Assembly (NCBI RefSeq): GCF_000972845.2
Contig: NC_040016.1
Span: 4,050,701-4,114,700, forward strand
Length of the DNA: 64,000 bases
Direction of reading: 5' to 3'
Source of the DNA: Larimichthys crocea
Lineage: Eukaryota > Chordata > Actinopteri > Sciaenidae
Under the pieces are notes generated by a model. That model ran no database searches. It was not told where the DNA came from and worked only from the letters and a program-made list of their open reading frames with translations. Of the stretch, positions 12,961 to 24,871 are shown piece after piece. Numbering within the stretch: position 1 is the stretch's first letter; each line of letters opens with the position of its first letter. The position numbers and the translations under genes were made by a program.

Positions 12961-13974
12961 TGCTGTGCGTGTGAAAAATACAAACAGGTTTGTAATTGTG
13001 GGTTTAACATTAGTGTAATGAGAACCATAAGGTAATGGCTAATCTTGCCAGTCTCATATTGTTAGCCAAACAGGATGCTTGTGATATGTGGCTGAATATG
13101 AGAGTGAAGACAATTAGATTCATGTTTTTTTTTGTGGATGTGTGGATCCTGTTCAGACCTCACTGCCAGCTGGAGGAACAGAGAGAAAATTTGGCTGATC
13201 AATCTCATGTCCCCTGTCCAGCGACTAGGCTACCATCGATCATCGTTTACCCGTTACATCTCATTCCCAGCAAGATGCTAGTTGCCATCTTGTAACAGTT
13301 TCTTCCAGACGTTTGCATGTCTGGCTGGATGCACATGTTTGTGTGCGCCTGTGTGTTTGTGAGAACGAGGGGGGAAGAGTGAGCGAGCTTATGTGTATGC
13401 AAAAGAACAAGATAGGATGTATCTGTCTGAGCAAGCCAACCAGCTTGCTGCGGTGCTGTCGCTGAAACCCGGCCAGACAGATGGCATCCATTTGAGCAGG
13501 GAGATGTTGTACTGGTGGGCCAGGAGCTGTTATTGCGTCTTCATGAGCAGGTCATACTTCAGTATGCTAAAACTTTTTAAATATTACCTTCTTTTCCCCC
13601 CATTGCTCCAGTGATGTGTAGGCTGATGTGTCAGATTCTTTATCACGGCATGAATTTAAACTAATTTGTAGCCACAACCAGATGTGGGTTGTGGTTCCGT
13701 GCCAGGACGTGTTCCAAATGTAGTCTAAAAGTCTACAGCCATGCAAGCAGCTCTCCCTTACATACTCACAATAAGATTTGCACATGCAGATGTATTTACC
13801 AAGTCTTTGTGTGGCATGTTAACAAAATAATAAGCTGATGTTTTCTAAAAAGTCGCAGGACACAAGGTAGAGCTGAGGCTGATGGGAATGTCATTGGTTT
13901 TTCAGGTCATAAAGTACTGTAAAAATACGGATCTGATGATGGAGCTAGAATAAACTTTTAACAAGCTCACTAAG
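12961..13974. other. Non-coding stretch, no gene seen
   Basis: Unique sequence. The 14-mer AGTCTACAGCCATG at 13730-13743 coincides with the core of miR-132 but lacks a precursor hairpin (see rejected items). No repeat or coding exon is recognised. Confidence 0.5.
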
Positions 13975-14240
13975 AACATAAAATGTTCAAATCAAAATTT
14001 GATGTAAACCATTTATTAGTTCAGGAGATATTTCACCTAAAACCAAAAATGTCAAGCTTGTGCTAGAAAAGTCAGAATATCACCAAAGCTATTAATAGTC
14101 ATCGTCTGGCAATGTTGGATATCTGTACCAAAGGAGTCCATTGAATAATACTGTATACTGAGAAACTTTAAACTAAAATTTCTACATCATGGTTGGTGCT
14201 TCATCCTCTGGAGACCACGATTTATTCAGTATTGTTTAAG
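13975..14240. repeat. Degraded teleost dispersed repeat (GAGATATTTCAC type)
   Basis: The sequence follows a dispersed repeat I have seen in many fish genomes. It shows the ordered segments GAGATATTTCACCTAAAACC, AAATGTCAA, GCTAGAAAAGTCAG, ATCACCAAAG, TATCTGTACCAAA and then TTCATCCTCTGGAGACCA. The expected sub-blocks appear in the expected order, with many substitutions and small deletions. I cannot name its class with confidence. It carries no open frame and appears old. Confidence 0.65.
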
Positions 14241-14477
14241 ATTAACTGATATAGCAATTCTGAGAACTACAGCACTAGTATGGCTAAAAAATATTAAAAG
14301 AATAACCATACTTTTAGACTGGATGAAGTCCCTGTGATTGTGATTTCTGGAGACTTTCTCCGCCATCATTAAGTACGCTGAAAACGTAGTTTTGTGTTTA
14401 TACTGCTAAACAAGAATAAATTATGTGTACTCATTGTAATAAAGAAATAGTTATTCAACATTATGGCTTTTGTTGTC

Positions 14478-14540
14478 CTAATAGGTCCTTACCATGTCAA
14501 ACGATAATGTTGTTTGGCATGGTAACATGGGCTTAATTAG
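14478..14540 (+). other. microRNA-like imperfect hairpin
   Basis: TTACCATGTCAAAC (14489-14502) and GTTTGGCATGGTAA (14512-14525) pair over 14 positions, with one G-U wobble in RNA, around a 9-nt loop. CTAAT (14478-14482) and ATTAG (14536-14540) extend the stem beyond an asymmetric internal loop. The arms match no microRNA that I know. It may equally be the inverted end of a miniature transposon or chance. Confidence 0.4.
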
Positions 14541-17500
14541 ACTGTATCAGAGTGGTACAAACAATGCATATTAGTGGGTGTATTTGTTTATATTTGTTTT
14601 GGTCTTTTTCTGAAATCTGTCGACAATAGTAAGAAGATAAGATAACTCTAGGCTTAACCTTTAAATGTGGGAATAGTAGACTGTATGTGGTAGAACAGGG
14701 AGCTCATGGTAATCAGATCTATTTCTATGATTTAACAAGAACAATATTTTTTTCTGTAAAAGTGAGATAACAGCTATGATGCTGTGTGATAACATCACCC
14801 AAACAAGCTGCTTTTCACTGTTTTTCAGTACCACCATTTATTGCTTTTAATGCGAACAGCTTTGTTCTGCATTGTCAAAATAGTTTGCTTTACTTCAGCC
14901 CAACATAGAACATAATGTGCTAGGACACAGAGTGCTAATTTTCCTTTCCTTCTTTACACACATTTGATATGAGATGAAAGGCAACATCTTAAACTCACAT
15001 TAGGGTTAATTTTACTATGAACACTGTGATTGTCTCCCCATCCTTTCCCCTTGGTTACTTGTCACGGATCGGAGGCATTTTCAGGATCACATTCAACCCT
15101 TATCTCGTCACACTTGCAAATCCATTTTTTAAAAGGTTAGACATTAATGGCAAGAATCCCCTCCTCCTTTTTGGTCCTCACCCTCCCACTCCTTAGATAC
15201 GAGATTACACATTTCACCCTGAGCAACAGACAGAAACTAATCCGTGGTCTATGTGAGATATTAGGCCTATGCTCGCTGTGCGGCTGACAGCTCTGCAGGG
15301 CCAAGTTTTGATATTGAGCATTTAACAGGCCGCTGTAAAAATCCAACTTCAGTTAGACACTTAACCACACACACAGAAGCACACCACCACGCTTGTTTTG
15401 CACCATCTATGTGTTGAAATGAAGACAGAAAAATACAAAAATTTGCAAACACATGCTTGAGCACCCACAGCAGATGTTTCATCCTAGTGTTGATTAAAAT
15501 CTGTGCAGCGTGATTTCGAGTATAGCAAATGTTAAATAGCAAGATAAGCATTGGGCCTATCAGAGTAAGTGTGATAAGTATCCCATTAAGTGCCCCATGC
15601 CTTCCACTTTCTCTCTGAATCAGTGGATCCTAAGTGGAGAAATTAATATTTAATGTCTCGGGTAGAGTGCTACAGACACTTCCTGGGTGATTGCATCAAA
15701 CTTGCAGTAGGATTGACAGTATCAAAGCCACTTTTTGATTCAACTGACTTATCTACAACTTTAGACCATTTATAACTAACATTCCCTTGGTGCTGCACCG
15801 ATTTTGGAGCACATTTATATTCATTCAGTCTATGACTGCAAAAGTTTACCTACAATGCACTTTATACATTATTCACACTTGCGTGTCTGTCAGTCATCAT
15901 TTATATGAGAGCCATGCTCCTAAACGTGCACACTTTTGTGACGTGCATTGTTGTCCAAATTTGTCCAGAAAACAAACACTGAAGTGCTTGCTTTCAATAG
16001 CACTACGTTCAGCAGTACTCACAGTTTCAGATGTAATGACTAAAAGAAAGGTCATGCTGATAGGAAATGTTCCCACTGAACCAGAGCAGAAAGATTTATG
16101 AAAACTGCTTAAAACAAGAATTAATTTCAGTTAATTGTAATATGTATTCATGAAACTGTGTAGAAAACCGCATACAATGTTTTTTCAATTCTTCCATTGT
16201 CTTCTCTTCTTAAAACACTAATAGTGACAGCAGGATCAAACACACCCTCTGTGTTTAAATGTGAGTAACTACTGTTCACTCGGTTTAAATGAAAGACGGG
16301 CTGGACTGCAGTTCTAAGAGCTAGGGAGGAATTTACTCAGCATTCATCATGCATATCCAATTCATCCAATTCATTAGCATCGAGCAGTTTATAAGGGTAT
16401 CATACATATCAGATCTGAATTTTAACATCAGTAACTTAGCCTTATTAATAAATTACCACCACATGATTTGGATTAGTCTGAACCAAAGTTTGTTTGGTTT
16501 GAATAAATCAATGCAGAGTTCTGAAACATAGCACGTCATTATGTTGGCTCAGAACATGAACACTATTATGACATACATGTGGGTGTGTGGTGTTTGTGGT
16601 AAACCACCAGACAGGCTCTGATGTTCAGTTATTCATTCATTTATACATTTTCTGTCGTTATTTTAGTTTGACTTGGGAGTAAACGAGGCCTTGGACTATT
16701 AAACAGGAACAGCAAAAAAGTGAAATTTAAGCATGTTTATTTTTTTTTTCCTCTCACCATCTTTTTCCCTGATCCCTTGCCATACTAAAATTTAGAGCAG
16801 CATGTGCAACTTGCACATCAAAAGCAGCAAAGTGCCAAACTCTTCTTCACTCCTGAGCTTGGATTAAAAGCTAAATGTACAAGATCATATTAGCAACATG
16901 ACGCGTGTTTTGACATTTGAGGACATGTTTCTTTGAGACCCCGTCATACAGTACCACGTTGATGAGATTAAAGTGTCTTTTGTCACTGAAAGGACAGCAC
17001 GCTCCCTGCAGAGCCAAATGTACAGCACAGCATAGATGCCAGTTGATCAGCAGACCTGTTTTCTATTGTGTTTCTATTGTGAATACAGCTGTGAGCTCTG
17101 GACCACGTTTACTGTACAGTATGTGTGTTTGAGACATGTGCAGACAGACTTAGACCCTCCATTCACACCAATCCACGGGTTTAAATCCAATTTATCAGCC
17201 CTTAATGGACTGCACAAATTGTCTGTCTAGGATCTTAACTCGAGGAGTGGATGGACTAAGCAGGAATAGACTGGAAGCATATGGTGCGTAGTGTTGAGCA
17301 CAGTATAAAGGGTTAGGACTGCAGAATTAGTCATTAACATGTAAAGACATCAAAGTATTTGGATCCATAATTCAATTTAATTTGATTTTTTTTTTCCAGA
17401 AAGAAAGGAGGCAGCTCAGAAGAATTATTGGCTTAAAAATCCAACATTCACTCTGTCGCTCTTTAAATTCACACTGAGCTAAATGCACAAAATCAGTTGG

Positions 17501-19746
17501 CATCAGTTAATTTTCCAAATTGACATTTTTGTAAAGTGCTAAAAGTCTCAAGATAGGTGTGTCTGCGTTGTGCAAATATCCCACGTTTCATTGCAATCAC
17601 AGTTCAGGAGAGCTAAACATGCAATGTGGTTGAGTAGCTGAGTGTCACTGCACGCATTTCCAGTGTACATGCACCTGCAACTAAAATTACAGATGGCATG
17701 TTTCAACGGCGATGAGCATCTGTCACAGGGCGATGTTCATTGGCCGGTGGATTCAGCTGTGAGCGGTGTGGTGGAGATGTGAGAGCTATCCTCTCCCTCC
17801 ATTTTCCTGCATTTGAACATGATCACACAGCTCACAGGGCTCAACAGCAACAACAACAACACTAGTAAATTGTCAGTCATTTACTCAGGAGCAGCAACAC
17901 TTACTGGGCACTCTGTTCAATTCCATCATGTCTTTGATCCCATTTGTGAATAGTGTGTATTTATGTTTGTGAGTATCATACACATCAGGAAAAAAAGTAT
18001 TGTAAGAGTCCAGGATTGTCCTAAAAATGTGCAGGGCTTTTAGGCAGGAGCATCTACTGTAGAATTTTTATTGCAAACACACCTTTAACTCTTCGCCCCC
18101 TCAGTTTCTCTTTTTTGTTCCTCAGCTTAGCTTGTCTACAATCTCTCCAGCTGTTGAATTGCCACCTCACTGACTTGTTTCACTATACTTGATTACTCAG
18201 TACAATCTGGAAAGCGGAGTAACGGGTGATCTCTTTTACTTCCCTTTCTGTGTTTCAAAAAAAAGAGATTGCACTCATCTGCAACAAAATGATTCATCAG
18301 ACTGTAGTTTATAACACCCCTAACAATCTAGCAGTGCAGACTGCAGCTATAGTACTCATGCTGTTTTACTCCTGTTGGAGTAAAATCTAGACTGGACCCC
18401 CTGTCAACATATAGGCCTAGTATGGAAGCTTTTTCCTCCCTTGAGAAAATGACTCCGCTAAATTGGAAAATGTGAAGCTGAACTCTTGACTCCTTAGAAC
18501 AATCTATTATTTTGACCTTGTCATTAGGTGTAATCATTATTTTTTTTTATTGTTCTGAACTTCCATCTACTGTATTATGAGAATCAGTCTAGGATCAGTG
18601 AATTTTTATATTGAATAAGATAGAGCTTCCCCTTCTATCCTCCTCTCCGCTCTTCCTTCTCCCCTTTCTGCACTCTTGCATGCAGTTCTTCTGACCTTAC
18701 TTCACGCTCCACTTGGCAGGAACACTTCAAGATTTCCCTAAGTTCTTTCTCCCTTTCTCACATTCTCATTCTCCCCAGCCTTGACATAACCAAGGGGATT
18801 GACTCTTCATGATTTTTTAAACATTTCCCACATCTTGTGACTCTCTTGCCGAGGTAAGAGTATTTTGTGTGATCAGTGTTTTCCAGATTCTAAATCTTGT
18901 TTTAATCAGGATATCATCTCACTGCTCGGGACTGTTGAGACAGGTTCATCCTCTCCTTTTTGGTTTTTCTCTGTCACCTTTTGTCTTGCACTTTTCCAAC
19001 CACCTCTTTCTTTCCCTGAGGTGTGAGTATGTTGTTTAGGTCGTCCCTGTGAGGGGACTTGCGAAAAGAAGGAGAGCTTTGACAAAGCGGTCAGTTACAT
19101 GATGCAGAGTGGAGGGTAAGACCAGTGCAATAGACTAAGCCAAGCAAATTCTTTCTGGAAAAATAAATCATTGCCATATCACAACTTTTTAACCCGGTGA
19201 ATTTGTCATTCCAATTCCCTAAAGGAGACTTTGACACCTGTGACAAAAGGCTTGCGGTTTAGGATACTAAAATAAAAGACACGTGTGTGAGGTTTTAGTT
19301 TATGTTCACACCACGCTACTTTAACACCTCACTTAGAGGTGCAAGGCTGTCATATTAGCTTTGTGCCAACAATTCAGAGCTGTAGAAAACAAACAAACAT
19401 TCGTTCCAAGTCATATTCCAAAGCATGGTGTTGCAGTGACAGCTCAAGCTAAAACTCTTTTATAGATTTTCGTTTCTTCCTTTTTCCTGCAATTATAGCT
19501 CAGATTTTTGCTTTTTGTGGATTCACTTTGACGTAAATATTGTCATGTTAGGGATCAGAGTGGCAAACCGTGTACTGTATAGTCTATCAGAGTCTTTTTA
19601 CTTCCCCGGTCTCTTAGCGCTTTTGTGTGGGTTGGATCAAAAGCGCTCATCAGATCAGACGGATGCCAGAGCAGGCCTGAACCCACACTGCAAAGGTCAC
19701 GGTTCACTCCATTATTCATCAGGTTCCCATGCTAAAGCCCGGGGAG
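14541..19746. other. Non-coding stretch, no gene seen
   Basis: About 5.2 kb without a recognisable gene. There is an 11-bp perfect tandem duplication TTTCTATTGTG at 17060-17081, a short CAA run near 17850, a T10-type run near 17388 and a C/T-rich segment at 18620-18780. Blocks at 17150-17215 and 17700-17765 have CpG-containing complex sequence that might be conserved. All open frames are at or below about 105 codons without family resemblance. Confidence 0.55.
17060..17081 (+). repeat. Perfect 11-bp tandem duplication
   Basis: TTTCTATTGTG occurs twice head to tail with no mismatches. It is a minor replication-slippage type duplication. Confidence 0.85.
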
Positions 19747-20221
19747 TGTTAAGAAAGTAAAAAAAAAAAGAGAGATAGAAAGAGATGGAGAGACTGATTT
19801 AGAGAGGCGTCTCCCTTTCTATACCTGTCCTCCCACAGAGACCCCTGCCAATATTCTTCCTTTGCTATTCCAAAAGCCCCAGCTCTCCTGTGGAACAAAG
19901 GAACAAAGGGTGGAGGCAAAACAAATGAAGGGGCAGCAGAAAGGCAGAAGAGGGAGGGAGCTATCTCAAAGACCCCTGCACTTGATTTAACCATCTCACC
20001 TTTCTCCCACCACTACCACCCCTTTGAGGTAGGATACCACAACAGAAAGATGCCCTCTCCTCAAATATGACACCTACATTGGGCAGCTTGATGTAAGCAG
20101 CTCCCAGCACCATTTCACTCCAAGACCCTTGACCACTGGCCAAGATGAGTAGAGTTGCCAAAAACAGATAGAATTTTCATTTGGTAGGTTTTCCTGAAAT
20201 GCTCCAGCTTTCCCCCATCAC

Positions 20222-20242
20222 CAGCAGCAGCAGCAGCAGCAG
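20222..20242 (+). repeat. (CAG)7 trinucleotide microsatellite
   Basis: Seven uninterrupted CAG units. In one frame of the + strand it reads as a serine run, but the surrounding frame is only 72 codons long and not recognisable as a protein. Confidence 0.9.
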
Positions 20243-20767
20243 CTCGGCATCCAACAATCATCATGTCATCTCACCCCTTTCAGCAAAATGCATACCTGTT
20301 ATTCTCCCTAAGGATAAAAAAAGAGCTGAAAACACAAAGCCGGAGATGGGGTCACAAAAAAAAAAACACAAACACACACACTTTCCCTGTAAAATCTAAA
20401 TACATCTGGGACCCTTGTTGTACATTCTGTTCAACTACTGTATTCCCCACGGAGCATATGCTGTAACTGTTCCGGGTTTGTTTTATTTATTTATTTATTT
20501 ACACGTGGTGGCACAGGTTTAGTCATGTCCATCAGCAAAGCTCTCTGTAAACAGTGACCACCCACAATACAGCCCCTCTAGAAATCCTGACATCCTCGCT
20601 ACCCAGGGGAATGTTTCAGGAAAGGAGCATGAGAGGTGAGATCTATAACTGAACACATATCGCTTTCTTCTCCCCATCCGCCCCCGCAATCTCACCTATC
20701 CCGACAACACACACGCGCGCACCACCTCCGCAGAACAATGAGAGAATTCTGTGATCCCCTGTTGTGC

Positions 20768-20817
20768 AAAAAAAAAAAAAAACCTTACTCCCCCACTCAA
20801 CTCCTTTTTTTTTTTTT
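20768..20817 (+). repeat. A15 tract followed by T13 tract
   Basis: An A15 run and a T13 run are separated by 22 bases, so they are mutually complementary and could form a simple A/T hairpin. They may be coincidental homopolymers. Confidence 0.8.
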
Positions 20818-21361
20818 AATAGCAGCATACAGTATCAGCAGAATTACTGCGGCTCGGCTTCGACGCTGCAGCAGCCTTGCTAGAGTGTGTCAAGCCCAGA
20901 GGGGTTTATGGCTTTGATCTAACGCACAATACCCAGTGTGTGAGGTAGAAAAGTGTGCATACGTGCACACACACACATACCCGTACGCAAATGCTCGCAT
21001 AAGCGCATACACCTCTACAGATACACACAACACGCACACATCCCCCTTTGATATAGTTCCAGGCTTTTAGTGGGTGATTAGGAGAGGCGACCCAGCTAAG
21101 GTCTGGAGTGATAGGAGGAAGCAGGAGCCTGCTGCTCTTTAGTTAGAGGAAACCAATACTCTGTCTGTAGATAGAGGAGTAATTATGCTCAAGGGTTGAG
21201 AGGAGAGAGCATTTTAGAGTAGAAGCCAATGAGGGGAGGAGGATTAGGGTGAGGGTGAGAGTGAGCAAGACTGTGCTCGGAGGTTGATTTTAGATTCCCC
21301 ACTGTGTCAACCCCACAGACAGCAATTAGAATTCCTCCAGTGGGATTTCTGTATGTGTTTA

Positions 21362-21365
<4 letters not shown>

Positions 21366-21408
<43 letters not shown>
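21366..21408 (+). repeat. (GT)n microsatellite, 43 bp
   Basis: Pure GT dinucleotides, about 21 units, bounded by ATTCC and AGGCTAAG. This length is normally polymorphic in fish. Confidence 0.97.
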
Positions 21409-21411
<3 letters not shown>

Positions 21412-22548
21412 CTAAGAATATGTGTATTTACAATATGGTGCAGGGTGCGTTTGCAGCACTGAATCCATCCAATGCTGCATGAATGCAGTCGAGGCTACCA
21501 CTGCGGTGCATGCCCACATGTGTGAGAGCGTACTCACATCTGTTTACTAAAATCCACTCCAACACTTGTTGGTGGTCTGAGGGCTATGAAATATTAATGC
21601 CCTTCTCTCTCTTAATGATTCATAAATTGTATTCCGATACTTGCCACTCTGCTGCTCCTCGCAACTTTCCACTCCCTATAATTGGACCGTTGGCTTGGTT
21701 AAAAAAAGAAAGAGATGAGTGCGGAGCATGAGATGAAAATCAAGTTTTCCTCCATCCTCATACATTTCAGCAAGCCACATGGCATGCAAGTGCTGAGGGA
21801 TCATAATGTCAGTAAATAGTATTCATGAACAAATGCTCTCCCAGGAAATGTGTTTTTTAGCATTCACACCAACACTGAACCATGTTGCTGCCAGTGACAC
21901 CTTACAAAATATCAGCTTTAGCAGATAGGAAACGAGGGAATGCCTTATTTATTGTAATAAACCTTCCATTATCAGGAGAATGTTCAGAGATCTCTCCCCC
22001 TCCACACACACACCCTCTCCCCTCACATTAAGATATGGCAAGGCTTCAGTCTAATGTGTGCTAATCTAAAAGAAGCAGATTCACATTATGTTTGTTTTAT
22101 TTATTTATTACTCACCATCGATCGGCGCAGCGAAATCACCACTCAGAACTAAATGAAAAGAAAATAAGCTTCTCACTATATAGCTTCTTTATCTGCTGTT
22201 TTTCTTGGTACCATAGCCTTCATTTTTTCTCTTTTTGATTCAATAACACTTTGTAGGATGAGCAAGTTAACATTAGGACAGGAGAAAATCTCCATCGGGA
22301 AGAGGTTTGCTGTACCTTACTGTGTTTCTCATGCACACATCTAATCACGTATACAGGGGCATAACTGGCTCATCTGCAGGACCAGCTGGATGTCTGTACA
22401 ATAATAACTGAAGTAATAAAGCGTAGAGCTCTACTCATTTGCCTGTCTCATTGTAACACAGAGAGGTGATTGGCTACCAATGCTGACATGTCTTACACTG
22501 TGAGAGCATACATTTGTACTTTAGATGAGCTTCAAAGTAATCTCCCTC

Positions 22549-22551
<3 letters not shown>
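21409..22551. other. Non-coding stretch, no gene seen
   Basis: Unique sequence. The segment near 22110-22145 (ATCGATCGGCGCAGCG) is unusually CpG-rich for its surroundings and follows a TTTATTTATTTATTA run. No open frame looks coding. Confidence 0.5.

Positions 22552-22594
<43 letters not shown>
22552..22594 (+). repeat. (AC)n microsatellite, 43 bp
   Basis: Pure AC dinucleotides between CCTCATT and AAGTAATAAG. The histidine/threonine-rich small frame crossing it is a product of the repeat. Confidence 0.97.
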
Positions 22595-22595
<1 letters not shown>

Positions 22596-24689
22596 GTAAT
22601 AAGGGATAAGCTGTTAAGGATTTTGTCGCAGGTGGGTTGTCATTGTAGAAGTAGAGGAATCAAACAAACATGGAGTCCGCATGTAGAAGACTGAAAGATG
22701 ACTGACTTGCAAACCTTCTTGTAGATAAGATGCAAGGACACATACATATACACATATATGCTCAGTCACGTTCATCTGCATTAAAAGAATTATCAGTACA
22801 GCCGTAATTCCCTCTGATATGGCTCTCATGAATAGACAATGTGGTGAATATTACTGATCATCAATCATTTACACACAGAATGGAAGTGGGTCTTATCATC
22901 CATATCTCTAATATATAGAAGATACAGTTGCATCTAATTCTCTATTCATTCATTTATTTATTTATTTTTTACAAAAAGAGAGCAACTGAACAATCAGCCC
23001 GAACATTTAATAAGAAGCACTCAATAAACCAGGGCCTCGTGGCCCCTCAATCACCCCCCCAAACCCTACTGACTACAGCAAAGGTCAGTTCCTCTGAGGA
23101 TCTATCGAAAAGACCAGTCCTAGATATCTTTGCTAGTGACAGGAGCCTCTTTTTTTCCTCTGCCTGAACCCACACTGACCAATGACTAATGAAGATTGAT
23201 TCTGTAGATTATCAATATAACAACTTGCAGGAGCTAATAAATCCTGCCAGTGCTGTTGTGCAGACAGACAGATGGGCAGACAGACAGGTACGAACAAGTG
23301 TGTAGGAAAAGAGAGATAGGGTAGGGTTGCTGATGCTCCTTTTTTCCCCCTCAAGGTGCAGATGTTTTTCTTTGGGTTAGCATGGAGCTCTGTGGATCAG
23401 CCGCCAGGACTAGTGGTAGTGTGTGATGTAAACTCATGATAGTACTCCTTGCAAGGTTGGAAATGTAATACATTTCACAATGTAAAAATCTAACGCAAAG
23501 GAATATTGACATGGTCTGACATGCAGTTATGATATCCACACACATGATCGCTATAATGAGTGTATCAGTCCGTCATCACACTACACACGTCAGTGCAGAG
23601 TAGCCTCCCACTTGTTCAGTGTTTTCATGATAATATCACCCACGCACAACAGAGACAAGTTGCCGTGGCTGCCATGGGAGGAACATGGAATTACATCCTC
23701 TGTGCATAGGGGAGCTGAATAGGGTAGTTAAGACAGGACTGTGGACGCGTGCATGCGCTGGCAAATCCATCCTCTTCTTTTAATTTAAGTATTGTCTTCT
23801 TTTGTTTATTTCTTTAGAATTAGAATTCTTTTTAATGAGGCTAACAGATCAGAGTCTGGTGAGAATATATAGCTAGCAGGGAAAGCTTTTTATCATTGGG
23901 ACAAAAGTAAAGGTTGGCTGGCCACCAGCATGATGCAACGTAGTGACATTTTTATCATTACATAGGCTGTTCCTGAATACTGTAGATACAGTGCTGGTTC
24001 TATTGAGATAACTCACCAAACATATGCTTTTTTTGCACTCTCATGGGTGCAACACAGATAACACATAGATCATTAACTGCCCCCACATTTCCCATTTTTT
24101 CCTCCCAAAATGACACACAATACACTCTAAGGCGTGCAACCATCTCCCTTCTTTTCCATCCAAGTGATGTATTCAAGCCAACAGTCCCACCCCCACTCTG
24201 GGGGCATGTTGTGATGGGTGGAGATATGCAGCGCACAAGGCCCCCAGGCCCTTCCACATCTGGAGTCTGCCACTATTGCTTTGTTCCAACACGCTTGTGC
24301 TCTGCTACGATGACCACCACAGGCCACCCCTCATCCCATATCCCTGTCACTGCCATCTCCTCTGAGTGGGTCAGGGTTCACTTCTGTCATCTGATATGGC
24401 TGCTGTGTCTGTTTATGTATGTGTTGATTGTAATAACTTCATTTATGTGCCACTGTAGAGAGTGGTAGACCACAATAATGTGACTTGCCTTGCACTCTGA
24501 CTTGTCTGTCTGCTACATTTCTGTACTGCCAACACAGGCTTTGACTGAGCATTGTCTGAGCATTGTCTGTTTATTTACCCGCCTCAGGGTGTTCCAGCAC
24601 AAGCTGCTGCATAGATTGTAAATGCCTTCCTTAATGCTCCTTGTCGCTGCCTCCCACCTCCACCCATGTCAATATGTCATATTTATAGT
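22595..24689. other. Non-coding stretch, no gene seen
   Basis: Contains an ATTT-type run at about 22944-22972, a (CAGA)n-like run at about 23262-23288 and an 11-bp tandem duplication CTGAGCATTGT at 24545-24566. The 141-codon plus frame at 24043-24468 is GC-richer than its surroundings but overlaps minus-strand frames of similar quality and matches no known protein. Confidence 0.5.
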
Positions 24690-24733
24690 ATGTACCGCAA
24701 AGCATAATATCAAGTGCTAGCTTTTGATTAGGC

Positions 24734-24830
24734 TGATGTCACGGTAATCCACTTTGATGCTATGTATAAAGGGCCAGTCGTCTACCAAGACGTCCTTCAG
24801 CACACACTTAGTCTGCACTACTGTTTAAGG
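24734..24830 (+). promoter_or_regulatory. TATA-box promoter-like arrangement
   Basis: TATAAAG lies at 24765-24771. A cAMP-response-like TGATGTCA is 31 bases upstream (24734-24741), and a CCTTCAGCAC stretch fits an initiator about 34 bases downstream (A at 24799). A purine-rich segment at about 24833-24871 would be the first transcribed sequence. The first ATG-led frame downstream (25011-25248, 79 codons) ends in a basic QRKRKKKK stretch and is not a protein I recognise. The spacing is right for a core promoter, but such matches also occur by chance. Confidence 0.3.
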
Positions 24831-24871
24831 TAGCAGAAGAGAGGGAAGGAGAAGGAAGCAGAGAGGAGTGG

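Larger units (their letters stand above)
19747..21365. other. Simple-sequence-rich non-coding stretch
   Basis: This segment concentrates low-complexity DNA. It has an A/GA-rich tract at about 19759-19796, (CAG)7 at 20222-20242, (TTTA)n at about 20481-20502, A15 at 20768-20782 and T13 at 20805-20817. An interrupted CA-rich run with CpGs lies at about 20949-21048. No gene or transposon body is recognised. Confidence 0.65.

Noticed and set aside
13730..13743. 14-mer AGTCTACAGCCATG identical to the core of mature miR-132
   Set aside because: The flanking bases differ from the mature microRNA on both sides, and the upstream arm pairs only weakly (a TGG with wobbles), so no precursor hairpin forms. 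Likely a chance match.
24043..24468. 141-codon plus-strand open frame
   Set aside because: Overlapped by minus-strand frames at 24000-24327 and not similar to any protein I know.
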